NCBI GenBank assembly: GCA_030248215.1
Contig: JASANG010000245.1
Coordinates: forward strand, 124,001 to 188,000
Reading direction: 5' to 3'
Source: Enoplolaimus lenunculus
Lineage: Eukaryota > Nematoda > Enoplea > Enoplida > Thoracostomopsidae
Length of the DNA stretch: 64,000 bases
The translations under genes and the position numbers were made by a program. The notes beneath the pieces are model-generated. The model saw only the letters and a program-made list of their open reading frames with translations, did not search any database and had not been told where the DNA came from. Positions within the stretch are counted from its first letter, which is position 1. Each line of letters starts with the position of its first letter. Positions 41,931-53,467 of this stretch are shown here, one piece after another.

Positions 41931-43354
41931 TTAACCGATATCGTTTAACGCTACTGCAGTAAACGATGCAAAATCATCGACAGGTGGAAACAAATCAGTA
42001 ATATTATCCAAATCAGAAAGTTGATTATCACAGGTCGCATTGGTCACTGTGGAAGGATTAACTGGATAGCCGCAGCCATTGTGGGACGACGCGGTGTTAG
42101 TCACCCCGTAGCTGTTCGTAGTGCGAGTCATTCCGTGGGTCGTCGTCAAGTTATACTGCATCATGGGTGGCGCAGATTCGTTCGTTTTCACTTCGCCAAA
42201 ATTGGTTTCGGCACGGCGAGCAATTTTCGCTCGGGATGGCTCACAGATTGGCCGCTGCGCCTCGGCGAGTAAATCAGGTTTGAATTTTTTGACTTCGGTT
42301 CGCTGAACGGAATTATTGTTTGTATCAGTCGAGTCCAACTGAATGATCAGCGTTTGATTTTGATGACCAAATGCGTCATAATTGTTGAGCATTGGCGGAA
42401 AAGCCCTGGTGGACGTCGTTTGATGATTGCTGGAAACCGGTTGAAAGTTACCGAATGATCCATGACTAAAACCAGGTGGCGTTTGATATTCGATTGATTT
42501 TGGGCTTCGAATGCCATGCACAGCTGTAGGATTGTCACATTTTGCGATCGTTTGCGTCGAACCAGAAAATTGTCGACGTGAACCGTTTTCTGGACAAACA
42601 TCCGGTAACGGTTGCCCGTTTGGGATCCGGTGAGCCGGAGTGGAATGCGGAAATGGCGCGTTGTTTTCAAAGCTTTGGATTCGACGTTCATCGTACTCGT
42701 CCATCAGTGTTGCAGCGTCTTTGGAAACGTTACGGTGGTGGATATCCGTCATACCATTAATATTCACAATTTGAGGGATATAATCCGAATCCGTGCCGCC
42801 TCGGATTGAGTACTCTTGAGAAGTATGGAACCGGCCTGTTGGTGAGTCATCGAAATATCCTGATTCCGGTGATAACGGTATGCGTTGTTGACGCCATGGG
42901 GCAGTTTTGCTCGTAGTCTTGTTGTTGTTGTTGCGGTTGAAACTTTCGTTCAGTTCAACGATTACGTTAGACGAGTTAAAATTAACCGGTTGTGATTCGC
43001 TAGCAGTTTGTGCCGAAACAGTGACCATTGGAATGGGTTCGGTGTCGTTGAATCGATGAGCAACGTTAACCTTTGGTGATATCGCCGTGAAATTTGGTCC
43101 CGTTGATGGAGTTGAAGTTAATTGAGCGGAGAATACTCGATTGCCTTTGGTTGGTGGCCGCCAGTGGCCCGAGTCCAGCGAGTTCAACGTTGAGTTCGGA
43201 CTGTAATGAGCGAAGGTAGAGTGTGACGTAAATTCAGGAACGACTCGGAATCTAAAATCGGTTGAGCAGTCGGATTGAGCAAGCATTGCTTCGCTGCTGT
43301 AGATTACGGACGCGCACGTTACCGGTGCCTGATCCTTTTGGATCAACGGATAGT
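41931..43354 (-). CDS. SoxC: SoxC exon 2 (long C-terminal region)
   Basis: It begins [20 protein letters not shown] and runs 473 full codons to TAA. The open frame extends upstream to 43505, but that part is intron: acceptor TTTATTTTTCAG ends at 43355. No known domain is seen; the sequence is rich in Ser, Thr, Asn and Pro, as in other Sox C-terminal regions, with an acidic end. Confidence 0.9.
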
Positions 43355-45117
43355 CTGAAAAATAAATCAAATTTAAAATTAATCGGCACAACAGATCTTT
43401 ACCTAAAATGCCATGAAAGTTTCGAGTTAACAAAATTTTAAAATCCGCGACAAGATTAAACTCACCGACTTGTAATATAACGAAATGTATATGAATGCCA
43501 AACATAACTAATTTGCGACGTTTTGAAGCATTCTGATAACAGATATTAATTGTTAAACATCGCTAGCAATTATACAAATACACTGCAAAAAATGGTGAGT
43601 CAAATTGACTCTCTCTGAAATAGGCTTTTCCTGACTACACAAATTGGGTCAAAATTCGACTCCGCCAGAGTCAAACTGTGTCGAACTTGACTACAGGCGG
43701 AGTCGAATTTTGACTCAGTTTGTATAGTCAGGTAAAGCCTATTTTGGAGAGAGTCACTTTAGACTCACCATTTTTTGCAGTGTTGGGCCGAAGCAAAAAA
43801 AATTCTGTCCAATCACCCAACTAATAAATTCTTAAAAATGAGGTCAGCTACACGTGTCTCCCGCTAGAATTTTACACAAATATTCGCCAAATTCGATGCG
43901 ACTACAATAGTATTGTGTATTTCATCAAACTCGATGCCTGACTTACCTGCATTTTGGTATCCATCCGTTGTTGAAAATCGTGAATCGACATAACTCGACG
44001 CCGCGTTCAGCGGATTTGGTGGCGATTCGTTGGTGGACGACGATCCAAACGACGAGCTTTCTTCTCGCGCTTGAATATCGTTTGTGAACTGAATTGGCTG
44101 AAATTCTTCTTGCTGCTGTGGCGGCATTTGTTCGTTCGCCATCAACAATTCCGACTGATACTCGTCGCAGTCTGCTCCAACGACGCTGCCGTCATCGGAA
44201 AGTTGTCCAGTGCCATACGAGCATCCTCCACGATGTTGACCGTAGTGTTTTTTCGGCTTTTTTCTTGGTCGATACTTATAATTTGGAAATTCTCGCAAAT
44301 GCAATAAACGTAATCGCTCTGCTTCTTCAATATACGGCTGTCGTTGATCATCGGAAAGTTCTCGCCAGCGTTTGCCGAGTTGTTTGCTTATTTCAGCGTT
44401 ATGCATATCAGGCGCTTTTTCACAAATGGCTCGACGTTCAATTTGAGACCAAACCATAAACGCGTTCATTGGACGTTTAACGTGCGCTTGTCTCGATGGT
44501 GCGGATTGATTCGGTTGTCCTGCTGCTGCTGATGATGTTGACGACGATTTTCCACAGTGTCCACCGGTCGATCCGCCAGTCGGCTTTTTTGATTTACAAT
44601 TTGTCGCATCCGAATACGGCGTTAGTGAGGTCGGTTTGACTTTGAGCGATCCAAACTGTGCAGTTACACTGTCGTGCGGAACTTTTTCAAACAATTTAGT
44701 TAAAGTGTACAAATTTTGATTTGACAGCGAGTTGTACTCAGGTGGAAACCCACAAAATCGACTCAGTTGACGCGGTGTGACGGCGTAATCAAACTGCGGC
44801 GACTGTTGTGTTGCTGTTGTTGCTGCTGTTGTTGTTGTGGTATTTGGCGATAATAATGGCTTCATTATGTTGGCACTTAGGTCCGGCTGCCTGTTTGTTG
44901 AGTTATTGCTGGCAATATAACAAGATTGGCGATACGATTGTGTAGAAATATGTGGCGTCGATTGTGTCGGCTGAGGTGCAAGTTGGTTTCTGAGATTGTA
45001 AAACGGTTGCTCGTAGGTGACCGGTGCAACTTCCGGGTGACATTCATGCGACGGCGTTGAGTCGGTCGTGTGTGTGGTGGTGCCGGTGAGGTTCGGTGCC
45101 GCTGTGAATGGCTGCAT
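41931..45117 (-). CDS. SoxC: SoxC-type HMG-box transcription factor (two exons)
   Basis: A sequence-specific nuclear DNA-binding protein. Exon 1 is 45117-43947 and exon 2 is 43354-41931. Donor GCAG/GTAAGT and acceptor TATTTTTCAG join in phase across an Asp codon, giving 864 residues from the ATG at 45117. The HMG box (about residues 212-290, window 44248-44484) reads [20 protein letters not shown], then [19 protein letters not shown], ending [19 protein letters not shown] plus [10 protein letters not shown] is the SoxC (Sox4/11/12, Drosophila Sox14) signature; SoxB, D, E and F differ here. The rest is low-complexity Ser/Thr/Asn/Gln sequence. The C-terminus [17 protein letters not shown] is acidic and hydrophobic, like an activation domain. 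An upstream in-frame TTG (45141) is not needed; a spliced 5' leader is possible through CTGTTTCAG near 45190. The intron holds a palindromic MITE. Confidence 0.93.
43581..43782. mobile_element. Family E palindromic MITE in the SoxC intron
   Basis: CACTGCAAAAAATGGTGAGT opens and its inverse closes a 202-bp near-perfect palindrome. TA lies on the left side only. It takes up about a third of the 592-bp intron. Confidence 0.85.
43947..45117 (-). CDS. SoxC: SoxC exon 1 with HMG box
   Basis: It carries the N-terminal Thr/Gln-rich region, the whole HMG box and the start of the linker, ending ...GYQNA plus one base at the GTAAGT donor. Reading beyond the donor only continues into intron until a stop at 43864. 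Confidence 0.93.
44248..44484 (-). other. SoxC: HMG-box domain segment of SoxC
   Basis: The 79-codon box includes the minor-groove core RPMNAFMVW, the RPRKKPKK basic tail (second nuclear-localisation signal) and the family's helix residues. No residue I know to be essential is missing. Confidence 0.93.
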
Positions 45118-45312
45118 GAAGCGTTTCCGGTGTGGGTGCAATAAAACGGATATAAAAATGATAGTTTGACGGTATTTTGTCTGAAACAGTTTATTTGGTT
45201 TTACATTTGAAATTGAAACATTAAATTAATAATTGAAAATTGGTTGAAAATTAAAATTTTAATTTGAGTAAACATCACTGGTAGGTTCTTAGCCTCTGTT
45301 GATGGAGGAAAC

Positions 45313-46003
45313 CGTTGTAATAAGTGTGGGAGGTTCCCATTTTGAGTCCAAATCAATAGGAGTTTATATGAGTAATAAGAATGCATACGAGGATCAAGTT
45401 CATAAACCCTAATTAGAGTGTATATATGTCAATTATCTCTAATTGTAGTGCATAAATGACTCCAATACCAAATAAAGTTGAGTTCGAAAATTTAAAACAT
45501 ACTTAACACTTTCTCACATGAATATTTTCTATTTTTCCAGAGACCTACGTTTATGCCAGGATTCGAACTCCAGTGACTGCAGTGGGAGGCGTATACCACC
45601 ACCACTCACCTATAGGAGCTTGACGCTCGAGCCAGAGGGGGCTCTCACGTCTTGTGGTGATTTAGTACTATGTATACCTGTTGCAGTTGTTCAACACGGT
45701 GCGATATATATTATTTAACGTATATATACTGCGCTGTGTTGCCTATAGGCAACTCAATGTGAGAAGGGGTTAACTTTTGAAAGTACATTCCAAAGTATAA
45801 AACCTTGCATCATCGCTTACGCTTTTGATTCCAGACAAATAAACGTTTAACCGATAGTTGCGAAACCAAATACATATCGGTAACACGAAAGGGCGGCAGA
45901 TGGCGGGTTAAAAATAAACAACAGTCCGTAACCGAATAACAACGGAATCCGTTTGGAGATGCCAAATAAATATCAGTCCCTCCTCGTATTCAGGTCACTA
46001 CAG
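45313..46003. mobile_element. Family D MITE split by a family G insertion
   Basis: D interior (CATTTTGAGTCCAAATCAAT) starts near 45340 and ends with AGGTCACTACAG then TA at 46004. At 45503-45773 a TTAA-flanked family G copy interrupts it. Lies 200 bp upstream of the SoxC start codon. Confidence 0.75.
45507..45769. mobile_element. Family G TTAA MITE nested in family D
   Basis: CACTTTCTCACATGAATATT to CAATGTGAGAAGGGG between TTAA duplications. The minus strand carries GTATACGCCTCCCACTGC and GGAGTTCGAATCCTGGC, the best-preserved tRNA-like body of the four copies. Confidence 0.8.
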
Positions 46004-46711
46004 TATATCCTGATCCAAAATGAGGATACATGATTTGTTTAATTATGACAACACATTTAACAGCGAAGATGAATCACCCTTCATCGTCTCCTACCTTTCA
46101 TTGCTAAATCTTATACATTCCCAGAAATATTATAGGGCGTGCAATAAGTACTAAGTCAATATCGATTGTAAAGACAGACAAACTGGCACTATCAACCAAA
46201 TAAATTTGTACTATATACACATAAACCATTAATTTTCTTGACCTAACACTGTTAATCTGTAGGCTTACCTAATCCAATACGTAAACAAACCAGGTTTTAA
46301 TATCTAAACCTAAAAACGTGCTTAAGCTAATACCGTTGACTAAACATTAACTTTTAGGCGTTACGGTATCAGTATATGTGAATAGTTTTTGACTTCACAC
46401 CTAATATTAGCTGTCATAATTGTGTTTAGAGATAAGCAAAAACGTAGTTTTGTATTATCTACGACGGGTGGAGTTTAGCAAAATTATTGCAGGTCTTTTT
46501 TTCCCTGCTTGAATAGAGTAAACAATCGGCTAATGATAGCGTTTGACAATTCTCGGAAGACACACAGTGATTAACGTAAGTTTTAAGGATGTAACTTTGG
46601 TAGCGGGAATTTCGTCGTAAATGGGCGTTTATAAGGATTTTATAACTTGGAAAATGAACTGATGTTTATAGGAGCTTTGAGGCAGTGGTAGACCTTTGAT
46701 TTGAGCTTTAC

Positions 46712-46979
46712 GGGCTCTTGTATAGAACAAGGTCGGAACAGTAGTGTAAGCATATTCCAAAGCCTAAGCCTAAGCTTAAGCCTAAGCGTATGAATGAGCA
46801 TATTCCTAAGCCTAAGCCTAAGCTTAAGCCTAAGCGTATGAATGAGCATATTCCTAAGCCTAAGCCTAAGCTTAAGCCTAAGCGTATGAATGAGCATATT
46901 CCTAAGCCTAAGCTTAAGCCTAATAGCCTAAGCAGAAAAGTTAGTCTGAAGCTGAAGCTGACAATATTACAGCCCCGCA
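46712..46979. mobile_element. Family B MITE with 60-bp higher-order array
   Basis: GGGCTCTTGTATAGAACAAG start. Three tandem units contain GTATGAATGAGCATATTCC and AAGCCTAAGCCTAAGCTTAA. The right terminus stops at CAGCCCCGCAG. Confidence 0.7.
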
Positions 46980-47108
46980 GTGCCTGTTAATCGTCAGTGA
47001 ATATAACTATATTAATCAACGATGTTTCTAGATCGAAAACAGACTAAACCACGCGTTAATTGCCAATTCTTTGGCTGTAAAATATTAATTAGACGCTACG
47101 CGGGCATA

Positions 47109-47360
47109 CACACAAAAAAGTATTTGTGAATTTATTCAAAACGCTATTTTCTGTGGTAAACCTGAAAAGTTTTTCTCATATTTAAGACAATTTGTCTAAA
47201 ACTAACTGGAAAACGTTTATTTTCAGACTTTATTTCAAAACGGTTTTGAGTACTTTTTTGTTATAACAGAAACACTTTTCAAGTGTATCTTGCTAATTAA
47301 TATATTTGTTAAATGTAAGAAATTTTTTCTTAAATATCAGAAATATTATTTTGTGTGTGG
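47109..47360. mobile_element. Palindromic element with ACACACAAAA ends
   Basis: ACACACAAAAAAGTATTTG at the left and TATTATTTTGTGTGTGG at the right. Shares end style and AAGACAATTTGTC-like blocks with 62865-63080 and the 63362-63862 tandem repeat. Confidence 0.45.
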
Positions 47361-47599
47361 ATGACACACTATTAAACGGTCCGAATTGTAAAAAGTTACT
47401 GTAAAAATTTACCGCCAAATATCTCAGCAAGGCTACGGAATTTTCACGCTAAATTGTTTTTTTTTAGAAAATATACTAAATATCATTTGAACTAAGGTGA
47501 TAACCGCAGTTTTTACCTGCAATTAGTTGAAGAAAAATTAACAAACAAATAAACAAACAAACATTTATTATAAAAGTTAGTTGCCGCATTAATCGAACA

Positions 47600-47890
47600 T
47601 AATATTATCGAATTAATCCTCTGCGCGTTATATATACTGCAAAATGCAGTTTTATATTAACGCGACTAAACGAAACTTTATAACACAACAACTGCAAAAT
47701 AGTGATTGAAAAATTGAAAAATTGCTAAAACTTTCACAGTTGCGGTTACGGTATATTTTGTTCTCATGACTTGGGTCGGCTCGATTGTGATTGGTGGTGT
47801 TCAAATGTGTAATGTGCGACCGCTGTTGTCAAGGGGACAGCCAGCGCAACCAATCAGGCATCAGGCGCGTAGCCAGAGGTCCAATGGTCT
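47600..47890 (-). promoter_or_regulatory. Promoter-like region upstream of SoxC (tentative)
   Basis: Two CCAAT boxes on the minus strand (at 47787-47793 and 47849-47855 by plus-strand ATTGG/CCAAT), GC-richer sequence and TATA-like motifs downstream on that strand (TATAAAG, TATATATAAC). It lies 2.5 kb upstream of the SoxC ATG and would need a spliced 5' exon. Confidence 0.2.
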
Positions 47891-48300
47891 CTTATTCATA
47901 GATACCGCACCCTTAAGAAAATATGCTGCATATAAGCGTTTGACTACAATTTGTGTCTAAGGTTTAGAGCTGTTTATATGTGTCGTTAGATCACTTGGCT
48001 CATGGGACGGTAGTCATATGGGACAAAACTAACTCAAGGGTTCGTTTGTTTCAAGCGACAACTACCAATGTGTCCGTTTGTCTTATGTGAATTCTGCCCT
48101 TGGGTCAGAATACAGGTACCACCTATTCCCATCGTTGTCTTACAGTTAACCAGGTTAGAGCACTTTAATATAGTCATGTCATTTTTGGTGCGATTATATG
48201 TTTGAGTAAACAGCGTTGGACAACAACTTTGTCGAGGTTGACATTCGAATTTTTCCCATTCACACGTGGATATGAATTATAAATTAAACAGCGTAACGCG
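47891..48300. other. Anonymous stretch
   Basis: No gene or repeat recognised. Confidence 0.3.
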
Positions 48301-48565
48301 CTATTCACACGTGACAGTTTTTGCTGCGAGAATTTGCAGCTGCAACTTGCAGTTACGAGTTTTGTCCAAAATCCCGTTCGAAAAACGTGCAGCTACAAAT
48401 AATTCATTACAAATCATAGCTAGGAATTAAGTTCACATGTGTGAATAACCATGCAAGTTCACTGAATTTATTGTAGCCGCTTTTTCATTGGCTGATGAAA
48501 AAATGCAAGTTCTGTGTGTAATGTGCAGCTGAAAGTTCTCGCAGCAAAAACTTGCACGTGTAAAT
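48301..48565. mobile_element. Family K palindromic element
   Basis: CTATTCACACGTGACAGTTT to AAAAACTTGCACGTGTAAAT, with inner GCAGCTGCAACTTGCAG. Confidence 0.65.
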
Positions 48566-49390
48566 TGTGTTTTATTGTTTAAAATATACTGCTGTTTTTG
48601 ATTCTTTTTAAAGCTGGCATTGTTGGGCTTGTAACTTTCTCTCAAAGTAATAATTGAGGTTATAGACGTTTACATACTAATATTTGATTGGAGTTAAGTT
48701 GTTAACTTTCTCACATTCTCCAGTAAATGAATTGTACCCCTAGGTTTAATTAGAGGTTTCGGTTCGAATTTTATAGCAACAAGAGCGGATACGTTTAGAT
48801 ATATACCGGATACATTACATGTATGCAATTAACTCTTTAAAGCGGATGTTGCGTAAATTTACAGCTTATAATATTTGGTTGTTACTAGGACAAAGAGGTT
48901 TTTTGTTCTTTTTCTCGTATTTTCAGAAATCACAATAACCTTGAAAAAATTTACACTCGGCAGCCGGTTGGGGGGGATACATCCACCATCGCTTCCCCTG
49001 AATCGGCCTTTGACCGGATTCGCCTACGCTATCTGTAGCAAAATAAACCTGACTTACCTTCGTTTATCTTGAATATAAAGACTAAAAGCTAAATTAGCAT
49101 TTTAGTAATAACATAAGCAATACTTTGATAAACGCATATAGAGATTGTTACTAAAGATCATGTTCTTAGGAAGTATAAGCCCTACTTTTGCCATATCAAA
49201 ACAGTTTATCATACGTTAATAACGTCATCGGTTTGCGGTTAAACCTGAACCCTTATATACTTATTGTAATTAAAATAACAATGTCTCGTTCCGACCGCGG
49301 TAAAAGCATAAAACAATGACACGTGGGAGCTTATATCAAACCTGAAAATGTACAGGATAACCAACGAAGGTTTTGGCGTTTACTATTTTA

Positions 49391-49620
49391 TGGTACAAAG
49401 AGTGGATAATCGCTATTTTATAAGAGTGTGCAACTGAACACATTCTGTGTAGAAAAGAATGTACCCGGCACGCGTTGCATTTTTTCGTATCCCCCACTTT
49501 ATTTAGAGGGGGGTACAACCGGTGCGAACCATGACACTTTATGTATGCGGCGTCAAACATGCTCTCGTTATAGTGTAATTTAGGGGTATTTATGTGATAG
49601 CGACGCTCTGGATCAAGGAA
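49391..49620. mobile_element. Family I repeat, partial
   Basis: GTACAAAGAGTGGATAATCG, AAGAGTGTGCAACTGAAC and GCACGCGTTGCATTTTT; the inverse half is lost near 49620. Confidence 0.5.
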
Positions 49621-49679
49621 CGTAGGTAGTTTCTCTTGGTGAAAATTAGCCGTGCTATCTATGTTTATATAAAAATTTA

Positions 49680-49855
49680 GGCCCATGTTAGTTTTAGGGG
49701 CGTCCAGGTTTCTGGCGGGTCTATTAAAGAGTAGGCTTAGATTCTAGATTACATTTTTTGCTTAGGCTTAGGCTTAGGAACACATCTTTGCCATGCTTAG
49801 GCTTAGGCTTAGGAGTACGCTTAATCTACTGTTACGCTCCTAAAAGTAACAGGCC
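49680..49855. mobile_element. Family C MITE
   Basis: GGCCCATGTTAGTTTTAGG to CTCCTAAAAGTAACAGGCC, with TTAGGC core and GATTCTAGATTACATTTTT subterminal block. Confidence 0.75.
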
Positions 49856-50000
49856 CAAGTTTTTTATATTTCAAAATAAAAAAACAATAGTAACGTTTTA
49901 CACCAGAGTAGCCAAAATTATTTTAGTTCAAACGGATATATTAATTTAAAGTTGTATCTTGAACAAATTTCCAGAAACTTTAGCCCTGGTTAAGCTTAAC

Positions 50001-50190
50001 GGCCCATGTAAAGATCAGGGGCGGAACGTTTTTCTGTGGTACTGCAATAGAGTAAGCTTAAGCTTTAGACTATATTTTGCTTGGCTAGGCTTAATCTGAG
50101 GCTTAGGCTTAGGAATATGATCATTCTTAACGCTTAGGCTTTAGGCTTAGGCTTAGGCTTAGGCTTATTAATATGCTCATTCTTCCGTGT
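50001..50190. mobile_element. Family A MITE, right-truncated
   Basis: GGCCCATGTAAAGATCAGGG start and TTAGGC core; stops at TATGCTCATTCTTCCG without a right terminus. Confidence 0.7.
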
Positions 50191-50587
50191 AGCGCCAGCT
50201 TAACTTACCAAATATAATATTTCAAAATTTATTATCAATGCTTACGATAGAAATTTTAATCATCAGATAAATTTAAAACGGAAAAACTCATAATCTGCTA
50301 TTCAAATACACGAAGCTTACAAGTAAAGCGATATGAGCTTAAAGATACAAAACTTTACGCAAATGAAACAACGTACACCGGTCGTTGACGCACTAAAGAG
50401 ACGGGTTATTAATCAATATGCCAGTATCAGCAGACTGATTACAAAATTTAAAATCCTTACGGTTTACCAACAGATATCGATTGAATATTTGACAACTTAA
50501 TTTCAATCTAAATACTCTACTAATACGTATACTTCTGACTTGTCAAGTTCTTAAGTATACTTAAAGCTTATCCTATGTAATCATCAA

Positions 50588-51360
50588 TATTTATATATAT
50601 TTATACATATTTGTATATATTTATATATATCTGTCCATATTTGTATATATTTATATATATTTGTACATATATATTTATATATATATTTGTATATATATTT
50701 ATACATATTTCTCCCCCCTTGTTATTCGGTTACGGACTGTTATTTATTTTTAACCCGCCATCCGCCGTCCTTCGTTAATGATATATATTCGGTACTGCAA
50801 CTGTCCGTTGAATTAAACGTTTGGGCGATAATGCAATGATATACTTAAGAATGTACTTCAAAATTTAAGTATATACGCTTTAAAGTTTCGAACTCAAATT
50901 ATTTGGGCCTGGAGTGCTTTATGCGCTACAGTTTGGGATAATTGACATTTATGGACTCTATTTAGGGTTTAGGGACTTTATCCGCTTACGGACTCTTATT
51001 AGGGATACGGACTCCTATTGATTGGTAATCAAAATGGGGACCCCCTCTTATTACCCCCTCATAAACGGGTCAATACAGTACAAATATATATAAATATATA
51101 CTAATATGTATAAATATATATTTATATTAATTTATATATATTTTTACATATATTTATAGATATATAAAAATATATACAAATATATATAAATATATGTACA
51201 AATATATATAAATATGTATAAATATAATATTTACACATATTTGCATATATTTATATATATTTGTATATATATTTATATATATTTGTATTAATATATAATA
51301 TATTTATATATAAATATATATTCATATATAAATATATATAAAAATATATATAATATACCA
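50588..51360. repeat. AT-rich satellite split by a family D element
   Basis: Diverged TATATTTATACATATTTG units at 50588-50708 and, mostly in inverse orientation, 51080-51360. A family D copy occupies 50711-51078. Confidence 0.8.
50711..51078. mobile_element. Family D MITE inside AT satellite
   Basis: Begins at ATTCGGTTACGGACTG, ends AACGGGTCAATACAG followed by TA. The left terminus is missing. Confidence 0.75.
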
Positions 51361-51879
51361 TTCAATAGCGTAACTACAGACGAAAATAACAAAATAACCT
51401 TTTAAGGATTAAAAAGCTGAATGTGTTACAATATTCGGCTTACTCGTCCCGGATACAAAATTACCTGAAGGTACCTGTATAAGCTTTTGAAGACACGATT
51501 TGACAATATTTTGGCATACCATTTCAACGAAACTACTTTTATATGATGCAGATTGGTGTTCTTATTGTTTGACAAAGTAATGATATTCGCTGTTGTATGC
51601 GAGAACATTCAAGTCTACCGTATTGATCTTTTTAGATTAATACTTCGACTCTCATAACGGTTCAACTACGCAAGCAGGTAAACAAACGTACCAAAACAAG
51701 CCCTGGGCAAAGGGCGCCGTTCAATCAAACAATTTCAAGCACAGACCCTACTTTAAGATGTTTTTATTTCTTTAAACTTGAGATATTCAACGAGTTCATG
51801 TGCCAGTCAAAATAAACTTTGGCATCGGCCGGATCTTTGACCGTATACCAAGTTGTAGACTACTTAATCGAAGCGAATA

Positions 51880-52092
51880 CACTTCAAAAAATGGTGAGTC
51901 AAATTGGCTAATTTCCGAAATCGGCTTTTTCGGACGAACACAAACTGGGGTCAAAATCGACTCCGCCAGAGTCAAAGTGACTTAGTAAATCGAATTTGAC
52001 TCTGGCGGAGTTGAATTTTGACTCGGTTTGCGTTAGTCCGGAAAAGCCTATTTCAGAGCTAGTCAATTTGACTCACCATTTTTTTGGCAGTG
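51880..52092. mobile_element. Family E palindromic MITE
   Basis: CACTTCAAAAAATGGTGAGT to TTTTGGCAGTG, TA on both sides, 213 bp. Confidence 0.85.
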
Positions 52093-52540
52093 TAGATGTA
52101 ATTCATACGATAATACATATTTAAGCAAGCGAAAACAGAGTCACCGCCCGAAGACAGGGTCGACAAAACAACGCTGGTTTGTAATGAAACCGTTTAAAAC
52201 AATTTCACAGTTCAAATTTGCAAATTATAAACCAAAAACAATTAGTTTATATTACTTTCATTTATTGCAATTGCAAGCAGTTTTATTAGCATAGCAATTT
52301 CTCATCCTAACGAAGCTATCAGTGTGCGCTTTTTTTTCTGGTCAAATCAGTATTGCACATTTGATTCGCGGTGCAATAAAGTGAATCATTTGAAGTTGTA
52401 AAATTTGAAAATAGCACAATCTGTCGTTTGCGATTAACATTTCGAAGGAATTGGACGGATAAATGCGAGCTGACACAAAAACGAACGACGTTTCGGCGTC
52501 ACAAGTATTGCAGGAATCGAAACCAAAATTTTGTATTATA

Positions 52541-52760
52541 CACTGCAAAAAATGGTGGGTCAAATTGACTCTCTCGGAAATAGGCTTTTCATGACTACAC
52601 AAACTGAATCAAAGTTCGACTCCACCAGAGTCAAATTCGAGTCACTGAATCAATCAGTGAGTCGAATTTGACTCTGGCGGAGTCGAATTTGACTCAGTTT
52701 GCGTAGTCAGCAAAAGCCTATTTCCGAGAGAGTCAATTTGACTAACAATTTTTTACAGTG
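52541..52760. mobile_element. Family E palindromic MITE
   Basis: CACTGCAAAAAATGGTGGGT to TTTTTTACAGTG, TA on both sides, 220 bp, centre AATCAATCAGTGA. Confidence 0.88.
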
Positions 52761-52945
52761 TACAATTGTAGTACTGAAATTGGCATTTGGCTTCACCCAA
52801 ACGAAATTTTAACCTGCCATTTAAAATTTATTACAGATCGCAGTTGTCTGCTCGAAAAGCTGTTATAAACGGTTGTGAATCTAGCAGTTTCAAACGAACG
52901 TGGTTGCGCAATATATCAATAGTGCCGGAAGCTCACGAGCGAAGC

Positions 52946-53467
52946 GGCCAAGGTAAAGAACTTGGGCGAAACAGTATTATGAGCATATCCATAAGCCTAA
53001 GCCTAAGCCTAAGCCTAAGCGCAAGCCTAAGCCTAAGCGTACGAATGAGTATATTCCTAAGCCTAAGATTAAGCCTAAGCGCAAGCCTAAGCCTATGCGT
53101 ACGAATGAGTATATTCCTAAGCCTAAGATTAAGCCTAAGCGCAAGCCTAAGCCTAAGCGTACGAATGAGTATATTCCTAAGCCTAAGATTAAGCCTAAGC
53201 GCAAGCCTAAGCCTAAGCGTACGAATGAGTATATTCCTAAGCCTAAGATTAAGCCTAAGCGCAAGCCTAAGCCTAAGCGTACGAATGAGTATATTCCTAA
53301 GCCTAAGATTAAGCCTAAGCGCAAGCCTAAGCCTAAGCGTACGAATGAGTATATTCCTAAGCCTAAGCCTAAGCCTAACCCAAACAAAAAAAATTAGTCT
53401 AAAGCTTAAGCTTACTCTATTGCAGTCCCACAGAAAAACGTTCCGCTCCCGATCTTGTACATGGGCC
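52946..53467. mobile_element. Family A MITE with a 60-bp higher-order TTAGGC array
   Basis: GGCCAAGGTAAAGAACTTGG to CGATCTTGTACATGGGCC, perfect AGCGAAGC duplication. The core is five nearly identical 60-bp units (GTACGAATGAGTATATTCC plus variant hexamers such as CCTAAGATTAAG). All six frames stay open because 60 is a multiple of 3; this is not a gene. Confidence 0.92.

Noticed and set aside
43355-43505. Start of SoxC exon 2 frame as a separate gene beginning MFGIHIHF
   Set aside because: This part is the end of the intron; the acceptor TATTTTTCAG at 43355 and phase agreement with exon 1 show the real exon begins at 43354.
45118-45141. Longer SoxC start at TTG (45141)
   Set aside because: A regular ATG lies eight codons downstream in the same frame, so no unusual start is needed.
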